Assembly: GCF_030209375.1 (NCBI RefSeq)
Contig: NZ_JARVSC010000001.1
Location: forward strand, 658,874 to 722,873
DNA: 64,000 bases
Direction of reading: 5' to 3'
From: Plantibacter sp. ME-Dv--P-122b
Lineage (GTDB): Bacteria; Actinomycetota; Actinomycetes; Actinomycetales; Microbacteriaceae
Part shown: in pieces, positions 44,941 through 54,546 of the stretch
How the letters are laid out: each line of letters begins with the position of its first letter
Position numbering within the stretch: the first letter of the stretch is position 1
Notes under the pieces: model-generated
Told to the model about the DNA's origin: nothing
Databases searched by the model: none
Seen by the model: the letters and a program-made list of their open reading frames with translations, nothing else
Position numbers and translations under genes: made by a program

Positions 44941-45884
44941 CAGTTCGCTCCCGAGAATTCTTTACGACGGTTGACGATGAGTCTGGCGATGAAGTTCACC
45001 ACGAAGGTGATGATGAACAGGATCAGGCCGGTGGCGATGAGCTTGTTCACGTCGATGCCGAAGGACTCGGGGAAGTTCAGGGCGATGTTCGCCGCGATGG
45101 TGTTCGGGTTGCTCGAGGTGAGCAGGAAGAACGAGTAGACGGCGGCGGGGGAGAGCACGAGCGCGACGGCCATCGTCTCGCCGAGGGCGCGCCCGAGGCC
45201 GAGCATCGATGCAGACACGATGCCGGGGCGGCCGAACGGCAGGACCGCCATCTGGATCATCTCCCAGCGCGTCGCACCGAGTGCGAGCGCGGCCTCCTCG
45301 TGGAGCTTCGGGGTCTGGAGGAAGATCTCACGGGAGATCGCCGTGATGATCGGGATGATCATGACCGCCAGGACGAGGGCGACGGTGAGGATCGTGCGGC
45401 CGGTGCCGGACACCGTGCCGCCGAAGAGTGGGATCCAGCCGAGGTTCTCGGACAGCCAGGCGAAGAAGGGCTGGACGAACGGCGCGAGGACGAGCGCGCC
45501 CCAGAGGCCGTAGACGACCGACGGCACGGCGGCCAGGAGGTCGATGACATAGCCGAGGGCGACCGCGAGTCGGCGCGGCGCGTAGTGGGTGATGAAGAGG
45601 GCGATCCCGAGGGAGAGCGGCACGGCGATCGCGAGGGCGAGGATGGCCGCCCAGATGGTGCCGAAGACGAACGGGCCGACGTAGGCCCAGAAGCTCGTCG
45701 GAGCGCCGGTGAACGACGAGGAGTCGGCCGTCAGCGCCGGGAACGCCTGGACGATGAGGAAGATCGCGACCGCCGCCAGGATGACGAGGATGAGCGATCC
45801 GGAGACGACGGAGAGCGTCGAGAAGACGCGGTCGCCGACTCGTTGCTTGGCTTTGGGTCTCGCAGCTAGGGCCTCGACAGCCAT
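44940..45884 (-). CDS. pstC: Phosphate ABC transporter permease PstC
   Basis: A 314-residue permease with six spans; pairs with PstA. YVIDLLAAVPSVVYGLWG and HEEAALALGATRWEMIQMAVLP (EAA loop) are typical. ATG 45884 was chosen because it gives the family N-terminus (MAVEALAARPKAKQRVGDR). The in-frame opening to 46070 passes through an intergenic hairpin and is not coding. Confidence 0.95.
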   Translation of the reverse strand: MAVEALAARPKAKQRVGDRVFSTLSVVSGSLILVILAAVAIFLIVQAFPALTADSSSFTGAPTSFWAYVGPFVFGTIWAAILALAIAVPLSLGIALFITHYAPRRLAVALGYVIDLLAAVPSVVYGLWGALVLAPFVQPFFAWLSENLGWIPLFGGTVSGTGRTILTVALVLAVMIIPIITAISREIFLQTPKLHEEAALALGATRWEMIQMAVLPFGRPGIVSASMLGLGRALGETMAVALVLSPAAVYSFFLLTSSNPNTIAANIALNFPESFGIDVNKLIATGLILFIITFVVNFIARLIVNRRKEFSGAN

Positions 45885-45914
45885 GGGTTCCCGTTCTCTC
45901 GATGCGATGGTGGT

Positions 45915-45940
45915 GCCCCTCGACAGACTCGGGGAGCGGG
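45915..45940. repeat. Variant of the dispersed repeat between pstS and pstC
   Basis: CCCCTCGACAGACTCGGGGA is clearly related to the CTTCGACAGGCTCAGGGACC family seen at 17341-17473, with substitutions that add a CCCC/GGGG pair. Confidence 0.55.
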
Positions 45941-45962
45941 TGATGCGAGTGCTGGTGACGCA

Positions 45963-45999
45963 GGTCGAGCGTGCCGGGCAGGACCCGGCACGCTCGACC
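45963..45999 (-). terminator. Hairpin after pstS inside the pst operon
   Basis: GGTCGAGCGTGCCGGG / CCCGGCACGCTCGACC: a perfect 16-base stem with a 5-base loop, 6 bases after the pstS stop. A stabilising or attenuating hairpin between the binding-protein gene and the permease genes is common and explains more PstS than permease. Confidence 0.85.
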
Positions 46000-46005
46000 G
46001 TTGGA

Positions 46006-47109
46006 CTACTTGATGGACGCGATCGCGTCCTGGACCTTCTTGGCGAGGTCGGCGGAGAGCGGCGCAGCACCGGCCGACTTCGCGGCCTCTTCCTGGCCGG
46101 CGTCGCTGGCGATGTAGCCGGCGTAGGCCTTGACGAGGTCGGCGACCTTCGGGTCGGCGTACTCCTGGCAGGCGATGAGGTAGCTCACGAGCACGATCGG
46201 GTAGTGGGTCGCGTCCGTGGTCTCGCGGTCGAGCTTGATCGCGATGTCGTTCGCCTCACGGCCTTCGACGAGCGGCGAGCCCTCGACGACGGCGGCAGCG
46301 CCCTCGGCGCTGTACTCGACGAACTCCTCGCCGACCTTGATCTTCGCGACACCGAGGTCGCCGGCCTTCGACGCGTCGGCGTAGCCGATGGTGCCGGTGC
46401 CACCCTTGACGGTGTCGACGACGCCGGAGGTGCCCTTGGCACCCTCACCCGACTGGAACGGGAAGGTGTCGGCCGGCTCAGCGGTCCAGACGTCCGGAGC
46501 GTTCTTGTTCAGGTAGTCGGCGAAGTTCTTCGTCGTTCCCGAGTCGTCCGAGCGGTGGACGGCGGTGATGGGGGTCGAGGGGAGCTTGGCCTCGGGGTTC
46601 AGCGCGACGATCGCCGGGTCGTCCCAGCTGGTGATCTGACCGGCGAAGATCTTCGCGATGGTCGCTGCGTCGAGGTTGAGCTCGTCGACGCCCTCGACGT
46701 TGAAGATGACCGCGATCGGGGAGATGTAGACCGGGAGGTCGATCGCCTTGGTGTCGGCTGCACATGCGGCGAAGGTGCTCGAGAGCTCTTCGTCGGAGAG
46801 GGCCGAGTCCGAACCGGCGAACTGCACGCCACCGGCGATGAACGCCTTGCGGCCGGCGCCCGAGCCGTCGGGGGAGTAGTTGATGGTGACGTCCGGGTTG
46901 GCCGTCTGGAAGGCGGCGACCCAGGCTTCCTGGGCGCTGCCCTGCGACGATGCGCCGCTACCGGCCAGGCTGCCCTTGAGGTCGCTGGCGGCTGCGCTCG
47001 TGGCGGTGGCGCCGCCTTCGTTGGCCGCACAGGAGGTCAGTGCGACGGCTGCGACTGCTGCTACGACCGCGACGCGGCCGAAACGTGAGAACTTCACAGG
47101 GATGTCCAT
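46006..47109 (-). CDS. pstS: Phosphate-binding lipoprotein PstS
   Basis: A 367-residue phosphate-binding protein anchored as a lipoprotein: signal VAVVAAVAAVA with lipobox LTSC near residue 27. The phosphate-binding loops are seen as LAGSGASSQGSAQEAW, SPDGSGAGRKAF and HRSDDSGTTKNF. First gene of pstSCAB; a PHO box lies 73 bases upstream, so it is expected to be induced by phosphate starvation through a PhoP-type regulator. Confidence 0.96.
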   Translation of the reverse strand: MDIPVKFSRFGRVAVVAAVAAVALTSCAANEGGATATSAAASDLKGSLAGSGASSQGSAQEAWVAAFQTANPDVTINYSPDGSGAGRKAFIAGGVQFAGSDSALSDEELSSTFAACAADTKAIDLPVYISPIAVIFNVEGVDELNLDAATIAKIFAGQITSWDDPAIVALNPEAKLPSTPITAVHRSDDSGTTKNFADYLNKNAPDVWTAEPADTFPFQSGEGAKGTSGVVDTVKGGTGTIGYADASKAGDLGVAKIKVGEEFVEYSAEGAAAVVEGSPLVEGREANDIAIKLDRETTDATHYPIVLVSYLIACQEYADPKVADLVKAYAGYIASDAGQEEAAKSAGAAPLSADLAKKVQDAIASIK

Positions 47110-47181
47110 TCATTGGTGTGGGTGCGAGCCGGTGCTGGCTCGTCAGTGACGCTAACCATGCGGCATGACGAGCATCCCCCG

Positions 47182-47203
47182 TGATGGTAAACAACGGGTG
47201 AAC
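47182..47203 (-). promoter_or_regulatory. PHO box upstream of pstS
   Basis: On the minus strand two 11-base direct repeats GTTCACCCGTT and GTTTACCATCA lie head to tail, matching the GTTCACC-type repeats bound by actinobacterial PhoP. They sit 73-94 bases before the pstS start. Confidence 0.8.
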
Positions 47204-47290
47204 GGATATCGACGGCTTCATGGCGACCGCCGTGGCGACGCCGCGAATGCACCACGAATGACCCCTGTTCAGGGGGAGCGTGCGGATGGG

Positions 47291-48229
47291 TCAGACGCGG
47301 GGTTCGTGCGTCTCGATCGCGATGATGCCGGAGCTCGGGTTCGTCCGGGAGAGGTGCACGATGGAGAACGCACCGGTCTCGAGCGCGGCGGCGCTCCCGA
47401 GGTAGGAGCCTCGGGTGGACCCGGTGGCGAGCGCGATCTCGTGCAGGATCTCGGGGAGAACCGGTCCGTGGCTGCAGAGGATCGCCGTCTTGAGCGCTCG
47501 GACGCGGCGGCCGACGACCCGGCGGACGTCCGATTCACCTCGCTCGTAGGCGTCCTGGCTGATGAGGTCGGAGCGTTTCGGCTCGATGCCCGCGGCAGCG
47601 GCGATCGGGCTGACGGTGCTGACGCAGCGCACCGCCGTGCTCGTCACGATCTTGCGAGGGCCGAAGGCGAGCAGGGTGGGGACGTTCCCTGCGGCCTGCT
47701 TGACGCCGCGTGGCGCCAGCGGCCTGGTCGCATCCTCGCCGGACCATTCGGAAGGCGGTGTGGCCTTCCCATGGCGCATCGCGATGAGGGCGAAGGTCGC
47801 GGTGACGCCTTCGTCGACCAACGCGGCGAACGCTTCGAGGATCTCCACGTCGCGCTCGTAGCTGAGGTAGCTCCGTGCCCGCTTGATGGAGACCCACTCC
47901 AGGGCGGCCACTTCGCCGTTCGGGATGAACGTGCTCTCGCGGACGGCCTGGTCGGTGACCTCGGCGGACCAGTAGTGGACGATCTTCTCGCGACCACTCG
48001 ACAACGGGTACGTGGAGACACCGAGCGGCACACCGAGATGGACGCTCAGGCCGGTCTCCTCCTTGATCTCCCGAACTGCCGTCTGCGCGAGCGTCTCTCC
48101 GGGATCGACCTTGCCCTTGGGGATCGTGACATCGCCGTACACCGTCCGGTGGATGACGAGGAGGTGGACCTTGCCGTCGATGAGGCGCCAGCACACGGCA
48201 CCGGCTGCGTAGATTGCCGTCGTCGTCAT
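47291..48229 (-). CDS. mutT1: MutT1-like Nudix hydrolase with histidine-phosphatase domain
   Basis: A 312-residue two-domain protein. The N-terminal Nudix box, GKVDPGETLAQT with VREIKEETG, spans about 39-60. The C-terminal domain begins with IAMRHGKA (RHG at 152-154) of the histidine phosphatase branch. This architecture and the place beside ppk1 match mycobacterial MutT1, which cleans 8-oxo-dGTP and diadenosine polyphosphates. ATG 48229 was preferred over GTG 48235 because of spacing to GAGG. The gene lies 52 bases after ppk1 and may be co-transcribed. Confidence 0.9.
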   Translation of the reverse strand: MTTTAIYAAGAVCWRLIDGKVHLLVIHRTVYGDVTIPKGKVDPGETLAQTAVREIKEETGLSVHLGVPLGVSTYPLSSGREKIVHYWSAEVTDQAVRESTFIPNGEVAALEWVSIKRARSYLSYERDVEILEAFAALVDEGVTATFALIAMRHGKATPPSEWSGEDATRPLAPRGVKQAAGNVPTLLAFGPRKIVTSTAVRCVSTVSPIAAAAGIEPKRSDLISQDAYERGESDVRRVVGRRVRALKTAILCSHGPVLPEILHEIALATGSTRGSYLGSAAALETGAFSIVHLSRTNPSSGIIAIETHEPRV

Positions 48230-48281
48230 AGTCACTGCCTCGTCGTGTCGTGGTGCTCGGGTGGGTCGCGGTGCGAAGTCG

Positions 48282-50477
48282 TCAGCGACGGTTCCTCGGC
48301 CGGCGGCGGGCGGCGGTCTCGAGCATGAGGGAGTCTTGCAGATCCGTGAGCGGTCGTCCGTCAGCGTCGACCGCGTGGCGCGTCCAGACGCCGTCTGCGT
48401 CGAGCCACCATGACGACGTCTGGTCGTCGAGGGCCTGCTCGAACATCGCGGCGGTCGCCTCGAGGTGCTTGGGGTCGGTGAGCCTGACGAGCGCCTCGAC
48501 GCGGCGGTCGAGGTTGCGGTGCATCATGTCGGCGCTGCCGATGAACACGTGCGGGTCGCCGTCGTTGTGGAAGGAGAAGATGCGCGAGTGCTCGAGGTAC
48601 CGCCCGAGGATGGAACGTACCCGGATCGTCTCGCTCATGCCCGGCTGGCCGGGCTTCAGTGCGCAGATCCCGCGAACCCACAGGTCGACCGGGACACCCG
48701 CCTGGCTGGCCCGGTAGAGCGCGTCGATGATCGACTCGTCCACCATCGAGTTGACCTTGATGCGGATACCGGAGGGCTTGCCCTCCTCGGCGTTCGTGCG
48801 CTCCTGCTCGATGTGCTTGAGGAGGCCCTTGCGCAGGTGGCGCGGCGCGACCAGGAGCCGCTTGAACTTCTTCTCGATCGCGTACCCGGACAGCTCGTTG
48901 AAGAGCCGGGTGAGGTCTTTGCCGACCTGGTCGTCGGCCGTGAACAGACCGAGGTCCTCGTAGATGCGGCTCGTCTTCGGGTTGTAGTTGCCCGTGCCGA
49001 TGTGGCTGTAGTGACGCAGGACGCCGCGCTCCTGTCGGACGACGAGCGCGAGCTTGCAGTGCGTCTTCAGTCCGACGAGCCCGTAGACGACGTGGACGCC
49101 GGCCTTCTCGAGCTTCCTGGCCCAGGAGATGTTGTTCTGTTCGTCGAACCGGGCCTTGATCTCGACGAGCGCGAGGACCTGTTTGCCGGCCTCAGCCGCG
49201 TCGATGAGTGCTTCGACGATGGGGCTGTCGCCCGAGGTCCGGTACAGGGTCTGCTTGATCGCGAGCACGTGCGGGTCGGCGGCGGCCTGCTCGATGAACG
49301 CCTGCACGCTCGTGGCGAAGGACTCGTACGGGTGGTGGACCAGGACGTCCTCGCGGGCGATCGACCGGAAGAGGTCGGGCTTGCCGTTCGGCTCGTCGGG
49401 CTGGAACTGCAGCGCGGTGGTCGGTACGCGTTTCGGGTACTGGAGATCCGGGCGGTCGATGCCGGCGAGGCTGAAGAGGCCGCCGAGGTCGAGCGGCGAG
49501 GGCAGGCGGTAGACCTCCTGCTCGGTGATGTCGAGTTCGCGGACGAGGAGTCCGAGGGTGACGTCGTCCATGTCGTCGGTGATCTCGAGCCGGATGGGCG
49601 GCCCGAAACGGCGGCGCAGCAGCTCCTTCTCGAGGGCCTGGATGAGGTTCTCGGTCTCGTCCTCCTCGATCACCATGTCCTCGTTGCGCGTGACGCGGAA
49701 GACGTGGTGGTCGACGATCTCCATACCGGGGAAGAGGTGACCGAGGTGGTTGGCGATGACCTCCTCGAGGGCGATGTAGCGCACGCTGGGAGCGGTGTCC
49801 AACGACGCGGAGCGGCGCTCCGCCGGACCGACGCGGACGAAGCGCGGCATCATCTGCGGCACCTTGAGCCGGGCGAACTCCTCGCGCCCGGTGCGGGTGT
49901 TCCGCACCCGCACCGCGAGGTTCAACGAGAGGCCGGAGATGTAGGGGAACGGGTGGGCCGGGTCGACCGCGAGCGGCATGAGCACCGGGAAGACCTGGTT
50001 GCTGAAGTACTCGCTGAGGTACTCGCGGTCGGCTGCGTCGAGTGAGTCCCAGGTGACGACCGTGACGCCGCGCTCGGCGAGGTCGGGACGGACGAGGTCG
50101 TGCCAGGCGCGGGCGTGTCGTTCCTGCAGGACGTGGGCCTGCTGTGAGATCTCGGACAGGACGTCGGCCGGAGCGTTGCCGACGTTGGTCGGGACAGCCA
50201 GGCCCGTGAGGATGCGGCGCTTCAGGCCGGCGACCCGCACCATGAAGAACTCGTCGAGGTTCGAGGCGAAGATCGCGAGGAAGTTGGCGCGTTCGAGCAC
50301 GGGCAGCGCCGGGTCTTCGGCGAGCTCGAGGACGCGCTGATTGAAAGCGAGCCAGCTGAGTTCGCGGTCGAGGTAGCGGTGTTCGGGCAGCGCGGGATCG
50401 TTCCGCTCGAAGGCGGGGTCGAAGTCCTCTTCGTCTCCATCGAGGCCGACATCGAGCACGGTTGGGTCTGCTGGCAT
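48282..50477 (-). CDS. ppk1: Polyphosphate kinase 1
   Basis: A 731-residue enzyme making polyphosphate from ATP. N-terminal [19 protein letters not shown] and [16 protein letters not shown] are conserved; the catalytic domains include [13 protein letters not shown] and [20 protein letters not shown] with the histidines of the phosphotransfer site. Lies between mutT1 and mshD, and about 3.4 kb from the pst operon, giving a phosphate-storage neighbourhood. Confidence 0.96.
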   Translation of the reverse strand: MPADPTVLDVGLDGDEEDFDPAFERNDPALPEHRYLDRELSWLAFNQRVLELAEDPALPVLERANFLAIFASNLDEFFMVRVAGLKRRILTGLAVPTNVGNAPADVLSEISQQAHVLQERHARAWHDLVRPDLAERGVTVVTWDSLDAADREYLSEYFSNQVFPVLMPLAVDPAHPFPYISGLSLNLAVRVRNTRTGREEFARLKVPQMMPRFVRVGPAERRSASLDTAPSVRYIALEEVIANHLGHLFPGMEIVDHHVFRVTRNEDMVIEEDETENLIQALEKELLRRRFGPPIRLEITDDMDDVTLGLLVRELDITEQEVYRLPSPLDLGGLFSLAGIDRPDLQYPKRVPTTALQFQPDEPNGKPDLFRSIAREDVLVHHPYESFATSVQAFIEQAAADPHVLAIKQTLYRTSGDSPIVEALIDAAEAGKQVLALVEIKARFDEQNNISWARKLEKAGVHVVYGLVGLKTHCKLALVVRQERGVLRHYSHIGTGNYNPKTSRIYEDLGLFTADDQVGKDLTRLFNELSGYAIEKKFKRLLVAPRHLRKGLLKHIEQERTNAEEGKPSGIRIKVNSMVDESIIDALYRASQAGVPVDLWVRGICALKPGQPGMSETIRVRSILGRYLEHSRIFSFHNDGDPHVFIGSADMMHRNLDRRVEALVRLTDPKHLEATAAMFEQALDDQTSSWWLDADGVWTRHAVDADGRPLTDLQDSLMLETAARRRPRNRR

Positions 50478-50567
50478 GTCTTCATCATGACACCGTGGCG
50501 GGGGTGGTCGCGACGACTGCGGTGAACACTGTGTAAATGCCGCCGCGCCGCGCCGCTGTGGAGGGGA

Positions 50568-51473
50568 TCAGGCGTCGGTTCTCGCGTACTGCACGTCGAT
50601 GGTGTGGTCGGTGAATCCGAGCGAGCGGTACAGCGACACCGCAGGGAGGTTGTCGGCTTCGACGTACAGCGTGACCGCCTCGACCCGTCGATCCCGCAGC
50701 CGGGAGAGACCGGCCTCCATCAGGAGCCGCCCGAGCCCTCGTCCACTGGCTGCCGGGTGCACGCCAACCGCGTAGACCTCGCCGACCGTGTCCTCGACCT
50801 TCAACCAGATGAAGCCCAGGAGGTCGCCGTCGGAACCTCGTGCGAGCAGGAAGTCGTCGGCGTCGAACCAGGACTCGGCCTCTCGAGCTCGGAGGTCGTC
50901 GAGGGTCATGCGTCCCTGCTCGGGGTGGTCGGCGAAGGCGAGCGCGTTGACCTCGAGCCACTCCTGCTCGTCGACGCCCGGCCGGAACGTGCCGACCGTG
51001 ACATCCGCGTGCCCAGCGGTCGCCGATCGCGCGCGGCTCGCAGGCGCCTTGGTGAGGCGGAGCTGCAGCAGCGTCCTGATCGGTGAGAAGCCGAACTCCT
51101 GTGCGAGCACCCGGGAGGCGGGGTGGTCGCCGTGTGCCCAGATGCGCACCTGCGGGGGGCAGTTGGCGAGGACACCGCGCAGTGCTGCGCGACCGTAGCC
51201 GTGACCACGCCATTCGGGCTCGACGACGAACTCGAGCTCGCCATGGCCGACGATGGCCGCACCCACGACGGCGAAGTCGTCGGGGTCGACCGGCGGGTCC
51301 TGTGGTTCGACGGCGAGGATCAGCGTCCGGGCACCGGAGGCGACGTCGATGAGCGATTGATCGCTGAAGGGCGGCTGGCCGTCGACGAGCGACGCCGTGC
51401 GCACGACGCGCTCGAGCGCATCCCGGGTGCGGGCGTCGTCGACGTTACGAACCGACAGCGTCAGCCGGGGCAT
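50568..51473 (-). CDS. mshD: Mycothiol synthase
   Basis: A 301-residue protein of two tandem GNAT domains, the MshD layout; the last step of mycothiol synthesis is acetylation of Cys-GlcN-inositol. The first domain shows [15 protein letters not shown], the second [20 protein letters not shown], the acetyl-CoA loops. ATG 51473 lies inside the last 29 bases of glnR, so the two are translationally linked. An upstream in-frame extension lies within glnR. Confidence 0.92.
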   Translation of the reverse strand: MPRLTLSVRNVDDARTRDALERVVRTASLVDGQPPFSDQSLIDVASGARTLILAVEPQDPPVDPDDFAVVGAAIVGHGELEFVVEPEWRGHGYGRAALRGVLANCPPQVRIWAHGDHPASRVLAQEFGFSPIRTLLQLRLTKAPASRARSATAGHADVTVGTFRPGVDEQEWLEVNALAFADHPEQGRMTLDDLRAREAESWFDADDFLLARGSDGDLLGFIWLKVEDTVGEVYAVGVHPAASGRGLGRLLMEAGLSRLRDRRVEAVTLYVEADNLPAVSLYRSLGFTDHTIDVQYARTDA

Positions 51474-52140
51474 GATCGTCCTCGTAGACGTTGAAGCGGT
51501 AGCCGACGTTGCGCACGGTGCCGATGAGCTGCTCGAGGTCGCCCAGCTTGGCGCGCAACCGACGGACGTGGACGTCGACGGTTCGTGTGCCACCGAAGTA
51601 GTCGTAGCCCCACACCTCGCTCAGCAACTGCTCGCGCGTGAACACCCGGGAGGGGTGGGTCGCGAAGAAGCGGAGCAGCTCGAACTCCTTGAAGGTGAGG
51701 TCGAGCGGCTTGCCGTGGACCTTCGCGGAGTAGCTGGCCTCGTCGATGACGACGCCTGACGCCTGGATCTTGCTCGCCGAGTGCTCCTGCGAGGCGCGGC
51801 CGATCGCGAGCCGGATCCGCGCGTCGACCTCGGCCGGCCCGGCGGACTCGAGGATGACGTCGTTCACGCCCCAGTCGGCGCTCACAGCGGTGAGGCCGCC
51901 CTCGGTCAGGATGAGGAGGAGCGGGACCGACAGCCCGGACGCGCCGAGGATCTTGCAGAGCGACTTGGCGCTCGCGAGGTCCTGACGGGCGTCGACGAGG
52001 ACGAGGTCCGAACTCGGAGCGTTCACGAGTTGTGCGGGGTCGGCTGGGATCTGCCGGGTGCGGTGGCTCAGGAGCCCGAGGGATGGGAGGACCTCGGTGC
52101 CGACCATGGAGGTCAAGACCAAAATTTGCGCCACGCGCAT
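51445..52140 (-). CDS. glnR: GlnR-type global nitrogen regulator (orphan OmpR-like)
   Basis: A 231-residue response-regulator-like protein. The N-terminal receiver is atypical ([61 protein letters not shown]), and the C-terminal winged helix is very conserved ([44 protein letters not shown]). This matches GlnR, which senses nitrogen state without a paired kinase. ATG 52140 begins [12 protein letters not shown]; a longer start at 52188 is less likely. It overlaps mshD by 29 bases. Confidence 0.93.
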   Translation of the reverse strand: MRVAQILVLTSMVGTEVLPSLGLLSHRTRQIPADPAQLVNAPSSDLVLVDARQDLASAKSLCKILGASGLSVPLLLILTEGGLTAVSADWGVNDVILESAGPAEVDARIRLAIGRASQEHSASKIQASGVVIDEASYSAKVHGKPLDLTFKEFELLRFFATHPSRVFTREQLLSEVWGYDYFGGTRTVDVHVRRLRAKLGDLEQLIGTVRNVGYRFNVYEDDHAPADAVGS

Positions 52141-52244
52141 CCTCCCGACTGAGTTTGGAACCATATTAGGCGAACGACCGCACCCCACGTCGCACCGGGT
52201 GCCCGCTGGTGGTCCGATGGCGTCCGCTCTGTGACAATGGGTCC

Positions 52245-52535
52245 GTGAGCGAAACCACTCTCTCCCCCCGGCTGCGCTGGATCAGTGTCGTCTCCATCTG
52301 GGCGCTCGCGCTCGTCGGCGTCGTCGTGTCCGGCCTGCTCTGGAGCCCGGGGGAGACCTTCTTCGGGCTGTCGGCCACGCTCGGTCTCTGCACCCTGGCC
52401 GCGTTCTCGGCACAGCTGTTGACGCGACAGAAGGTGGGATTCGTCGATCGGATGTCGACGAGCGTCACCGGCGCCGTCCTCATCCTCGCCATCGGCGGTG
52501 CCGTGTATGGCCTCATCGCCCTGGCCTCGGGGTAG
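52245..52535 (+). CDS. Small membrane protein of unknown function
   Basis: A 96-residue protein with about three hydrophobic segments: [41 protein letters not shown] and [20 protein letters not shown]. Preceded by GTG at 52245. It is followed by another tiny membrane protein 9 bases later, then FABP and YgfZ genes, with which it may be co-transcribed. Function unknown. Confidence 0.7.
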   Translation: MSETTLSPRLRWISVVSIWALALVGVVVSGLLWSPGETFFGLSATLGLCTLAAFSAQLLTRQKVGFVDRMSTSVTGAVLILAIGGAVYGLIALASG

Positions 52536-52544
52536 ACTTTCCCC

Positions 52545-52655
52545 ATGCTGCTCGCTCTCGAAATCTTCTTCATCGGCTTGCTCGTCCTCGCCAGCCTCGC
52601 CATCGCGTTCACCGCGGTGGTCGTGCTGAAGAACCTGTACCGCGGTCAGCGCTAG
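52545..52655 (+). CDS. Very small membrane peptide (36 residues)
   Basis: ATG CTG CTC ... TAG encodes 36 residues: a single hydrophobic helix (EIFFIGLLVLASLAIAFTAV) and a basic end (LKNLYRGQR). The basic C-terminal tail suggests that this end faces the cytoplasm. It lies between two coding genes in tight spacing, 9 bases after one and 13 before the next, with start, stop and composition of a real gene. I do not know a function. Confidence 0.65.
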   Translation: MLLALEIFFIGLLVLASLAIAFTAVVVLKNLYRGQR

Positions 52656-52668
52656 TCCGGGTCCCTCG

Positions 52669-53373
52669 ATGATCGAGATCCCGAGCGGCCTGCCGAGCGA
52701 ACTGGTCCCACTGTCGTGGCTCATCGGCGTCTGGGAGGGCACCGGCGTCATCGACTACCAGGTGGGCGACGAGACCGTGACCCGCGAGTTCGGTCAGCGC
52801 GTGAGCTTCAGCCACGACGGCCTGCCCTACTTGAACTACAACTCCTACACCTGGCTCCTGCCCGAGCAGCCCCCGCGCGACGCCGAGGGGGCCTCGTCCA
52901 CGGACGAGGACGCCCTGTCGGACGACACCGCCGAGGACGTCGCACCAGACGGAGCCTCGGCGGACGAGTCCGGTGTGCCCGAGCCGCTCGTCACCGAGAC
53001 GGGTTACTGGCGCCTCGAGCGCCCGTTGATCGAGGGCGATCCCGGTCCGGGCATGCTCCCGGGGCAAGGGCCCCGCCCGTTCGGCACCGCGCAATCGGTC
53101 GAGACCCTGCGTACGTCGACCGGCGCCTTCCCCCTGCAGGTCTCGATCGTCCACCCGAACGGTGTGAGCGAGCTCTACCTCGGCCAGATCGACGGCCCGC
53201 GGATCGACCTCGCGACCGACGCGGTCGTCCGGACCGCTGGAGCCAAGGAGTACGCCGCGGCGACCCGCCTGTACGGCCTCGTCGAGAACCACCTGCTCTG
53301 GGCCTGGGACATCGCCGCCCTGGGTCAGGACCTCCGGACGCACGCCTCGGCGCGCCTGGCCAAAGCCGACTGA
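52669..53373 (+). CDS. FABP-like/nitrobindin family heme-binding protein
   Basis: A 234-residue beta-barrel protein. WLIGVWEGTG at 18-27 is the nitrobindin GxWxGxG motif; the C-terminal SELYLGQIDGPRIDL and the last His-containing strand NHLLWAWDIAALG match the family, which binds heme and isomerises peroxynitrite. An acidic Asp/Glu/Ser-rich insert at about 65-105 (STDEDALSDDTAEDV) is unusual and separates the first strands from the rest. The gene stops one base before ygfZ. Confidence 0.87.
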   Translation: MIEIPSGLPSELVPLSWLIGVWEGTGVIDYQVGDETVTREFGQRVSFSHDGLPYLNYNSYTWLLPEQPPRDAEGASSTDEDALSDDTAEDVAPDGASADESGVPEPLVTETGYWRLERPLIEGDPGPGMLPGQGPRPFGTAQSVETLRTSTGAFPLQVSIVHPNGVSELYLGQIDGPRIDLATDAVVRTAGAKEYAAATRLYGLVENHLLWAWDIAALGQDLRTHASARLAKAD

Positions 53374-53374
53374 C

Positions 53375-54541
53375 GTGACCATCGCCAACGGAGCGGTCGT
53401 GCCGGACGCGATTCCGGGCTCGCCCTTCCTCACGCTTCCGGGTGCCGTCGAACAGGCGGACGCCGTCGACCACGGCGTCCCCTCCCATTACGGCAGCCCG
53501 AACATCGAGCAGCGCCTCATCTTCAGCGGTCGGGCGATCGTCGACCTGTCGAACCGTGGCATCGTGACGGTCACCGGTCCAGATCGGCTGAGCTGGCTCA
53601 ACTCCATCACGAGCCAGGAGCTGCGATCGTTGTCGGCCGGCGCCTCGACGGAGACCCTCTTCCTCGACCAGAGCGGCCGGATCGAGCACGCGGTCAAGCT
53701 GCTCGACGACGGGACGACCACGTGGCTCGTCACCGAAGCCGACGATGCTGCGCCCCTCCACGCCTGGCTCGATCGGATGCGGTTCATGCTGCGCGTCGAG
53801 GTGGCCATCGCGACCGAGCAGTACGCCGTGATCGGTGCGGCGGCGGATCTCGCGGTCGAGGCAGCCGAGCCGAACGGTGTGCCGCTCGTCTGGCACGATC
53901 CGTGGTCCGAGGTCGCGGTCGGCGGCCATCAGTACGCGACGGGTGAGCACCCGGGTGCAGCGTGGACCTGGACCGAGACGATCGTCGCGCGCGAGCAGCT
54001 CGAGTCACTCGTGCAGCAGGTCCGTGCGGGGACGTTCTCCGCCGCGGGTTCGCTGGCCGCTGAGGCCCTGCGGATCGCCGCCTGGCGGCCGCGGTTGCAG
54101 TCCGAGGTCGACGAGCGGAGCATCCCGCACGAGCTCGACTGGCTGCGCTCGGCCGTCCACTTGAACAAGGGCTGCTATCGCGGTCAGGAGACGGTCGCCA
54201 AGGTGCACAACCTCGGGCACCCGCCGCGTCGCCTCGTCATGCTCCTCCTCGACGGTTCCGATTCGGTCCTGCCGCCGGCCGGTTCGAACGTGGTGCTGAT
54301 CGGCGACGGCGACGACGCGACCCGGAAACCCGTCGGACGCATCACCTCGAGCGCGATCCACCACGAGCTGGGCCCGGTGGCGCTGGCGATCGTCAAGCGC
54401 TCCGCGGATCCGGCGGCCGTGCTGACGGTGGAGGCCGACGGCATCGACGTCGCGGCGTCGCAGGAGATCGTCGTGCCGGCCGACGCGGGGGCCACGGCGA
54501 ACGTGCCGCGGCTGCCGCGCCTCGGCGCCGTCCGGCGCTGA
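53375..54541 (+). CDS. ygfZ: YgfZ/GcvT-like folate-dependent protein
   Basis: A 388-residue protein of the YgfZ family, which binds folate and assists repair or assembly of iron-sulfur enzymes. KGCYRGQE at 265-272 is the family signature, with the conserved cysteine at 267. N-terminal FSGRAIVDLSNRGIVTVTGPD is typical. Starts at GTG 53375, directly after the nitrobindin-like gene; the next gene starts 5 bases after its stop. Confidence 0.92.
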   Translation: MTIANGAVVPDAIPGSPFLTLPGAVEQADAVDHGVPSHYGSPNIEQRLIFSGRAIVDLSNRGIVTVTGPDRLSWLNSITSQELRSLSAGASTETLFLDQSGRIEHAVKLLDDGTTTWLVTEADDAAPLHAWLDRMRFMLRVEVAIATEQYAVIGAAADLAVEAAEPNGVPLVWHDPWSEVAVGGHQYATGEHPGAAWTWTETIVAREQLESLVQQVRAGTFSAAGSLAAEALRIAAWRPRLQSEVDERSIPHELDWLRSAVHLNKGCYRGQETVAKVHNLGHPPRRLVMLLLDGSDSVLPPAGSNVVLIGDGDDATRKPVGRITSSAIHHELGPVALAIVKRSADPAAVLTVEADGIDVAASQEIVVPADAGATANVPRLPRLGAVRR

Positions 54542-54546
54542 CCCCG

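Noticed and set aside
53835..54164. 109-residue plus-strand frame inside ygfZ
   Set aside because: Arg/Ser-rich shadow of the ygfZ frame.
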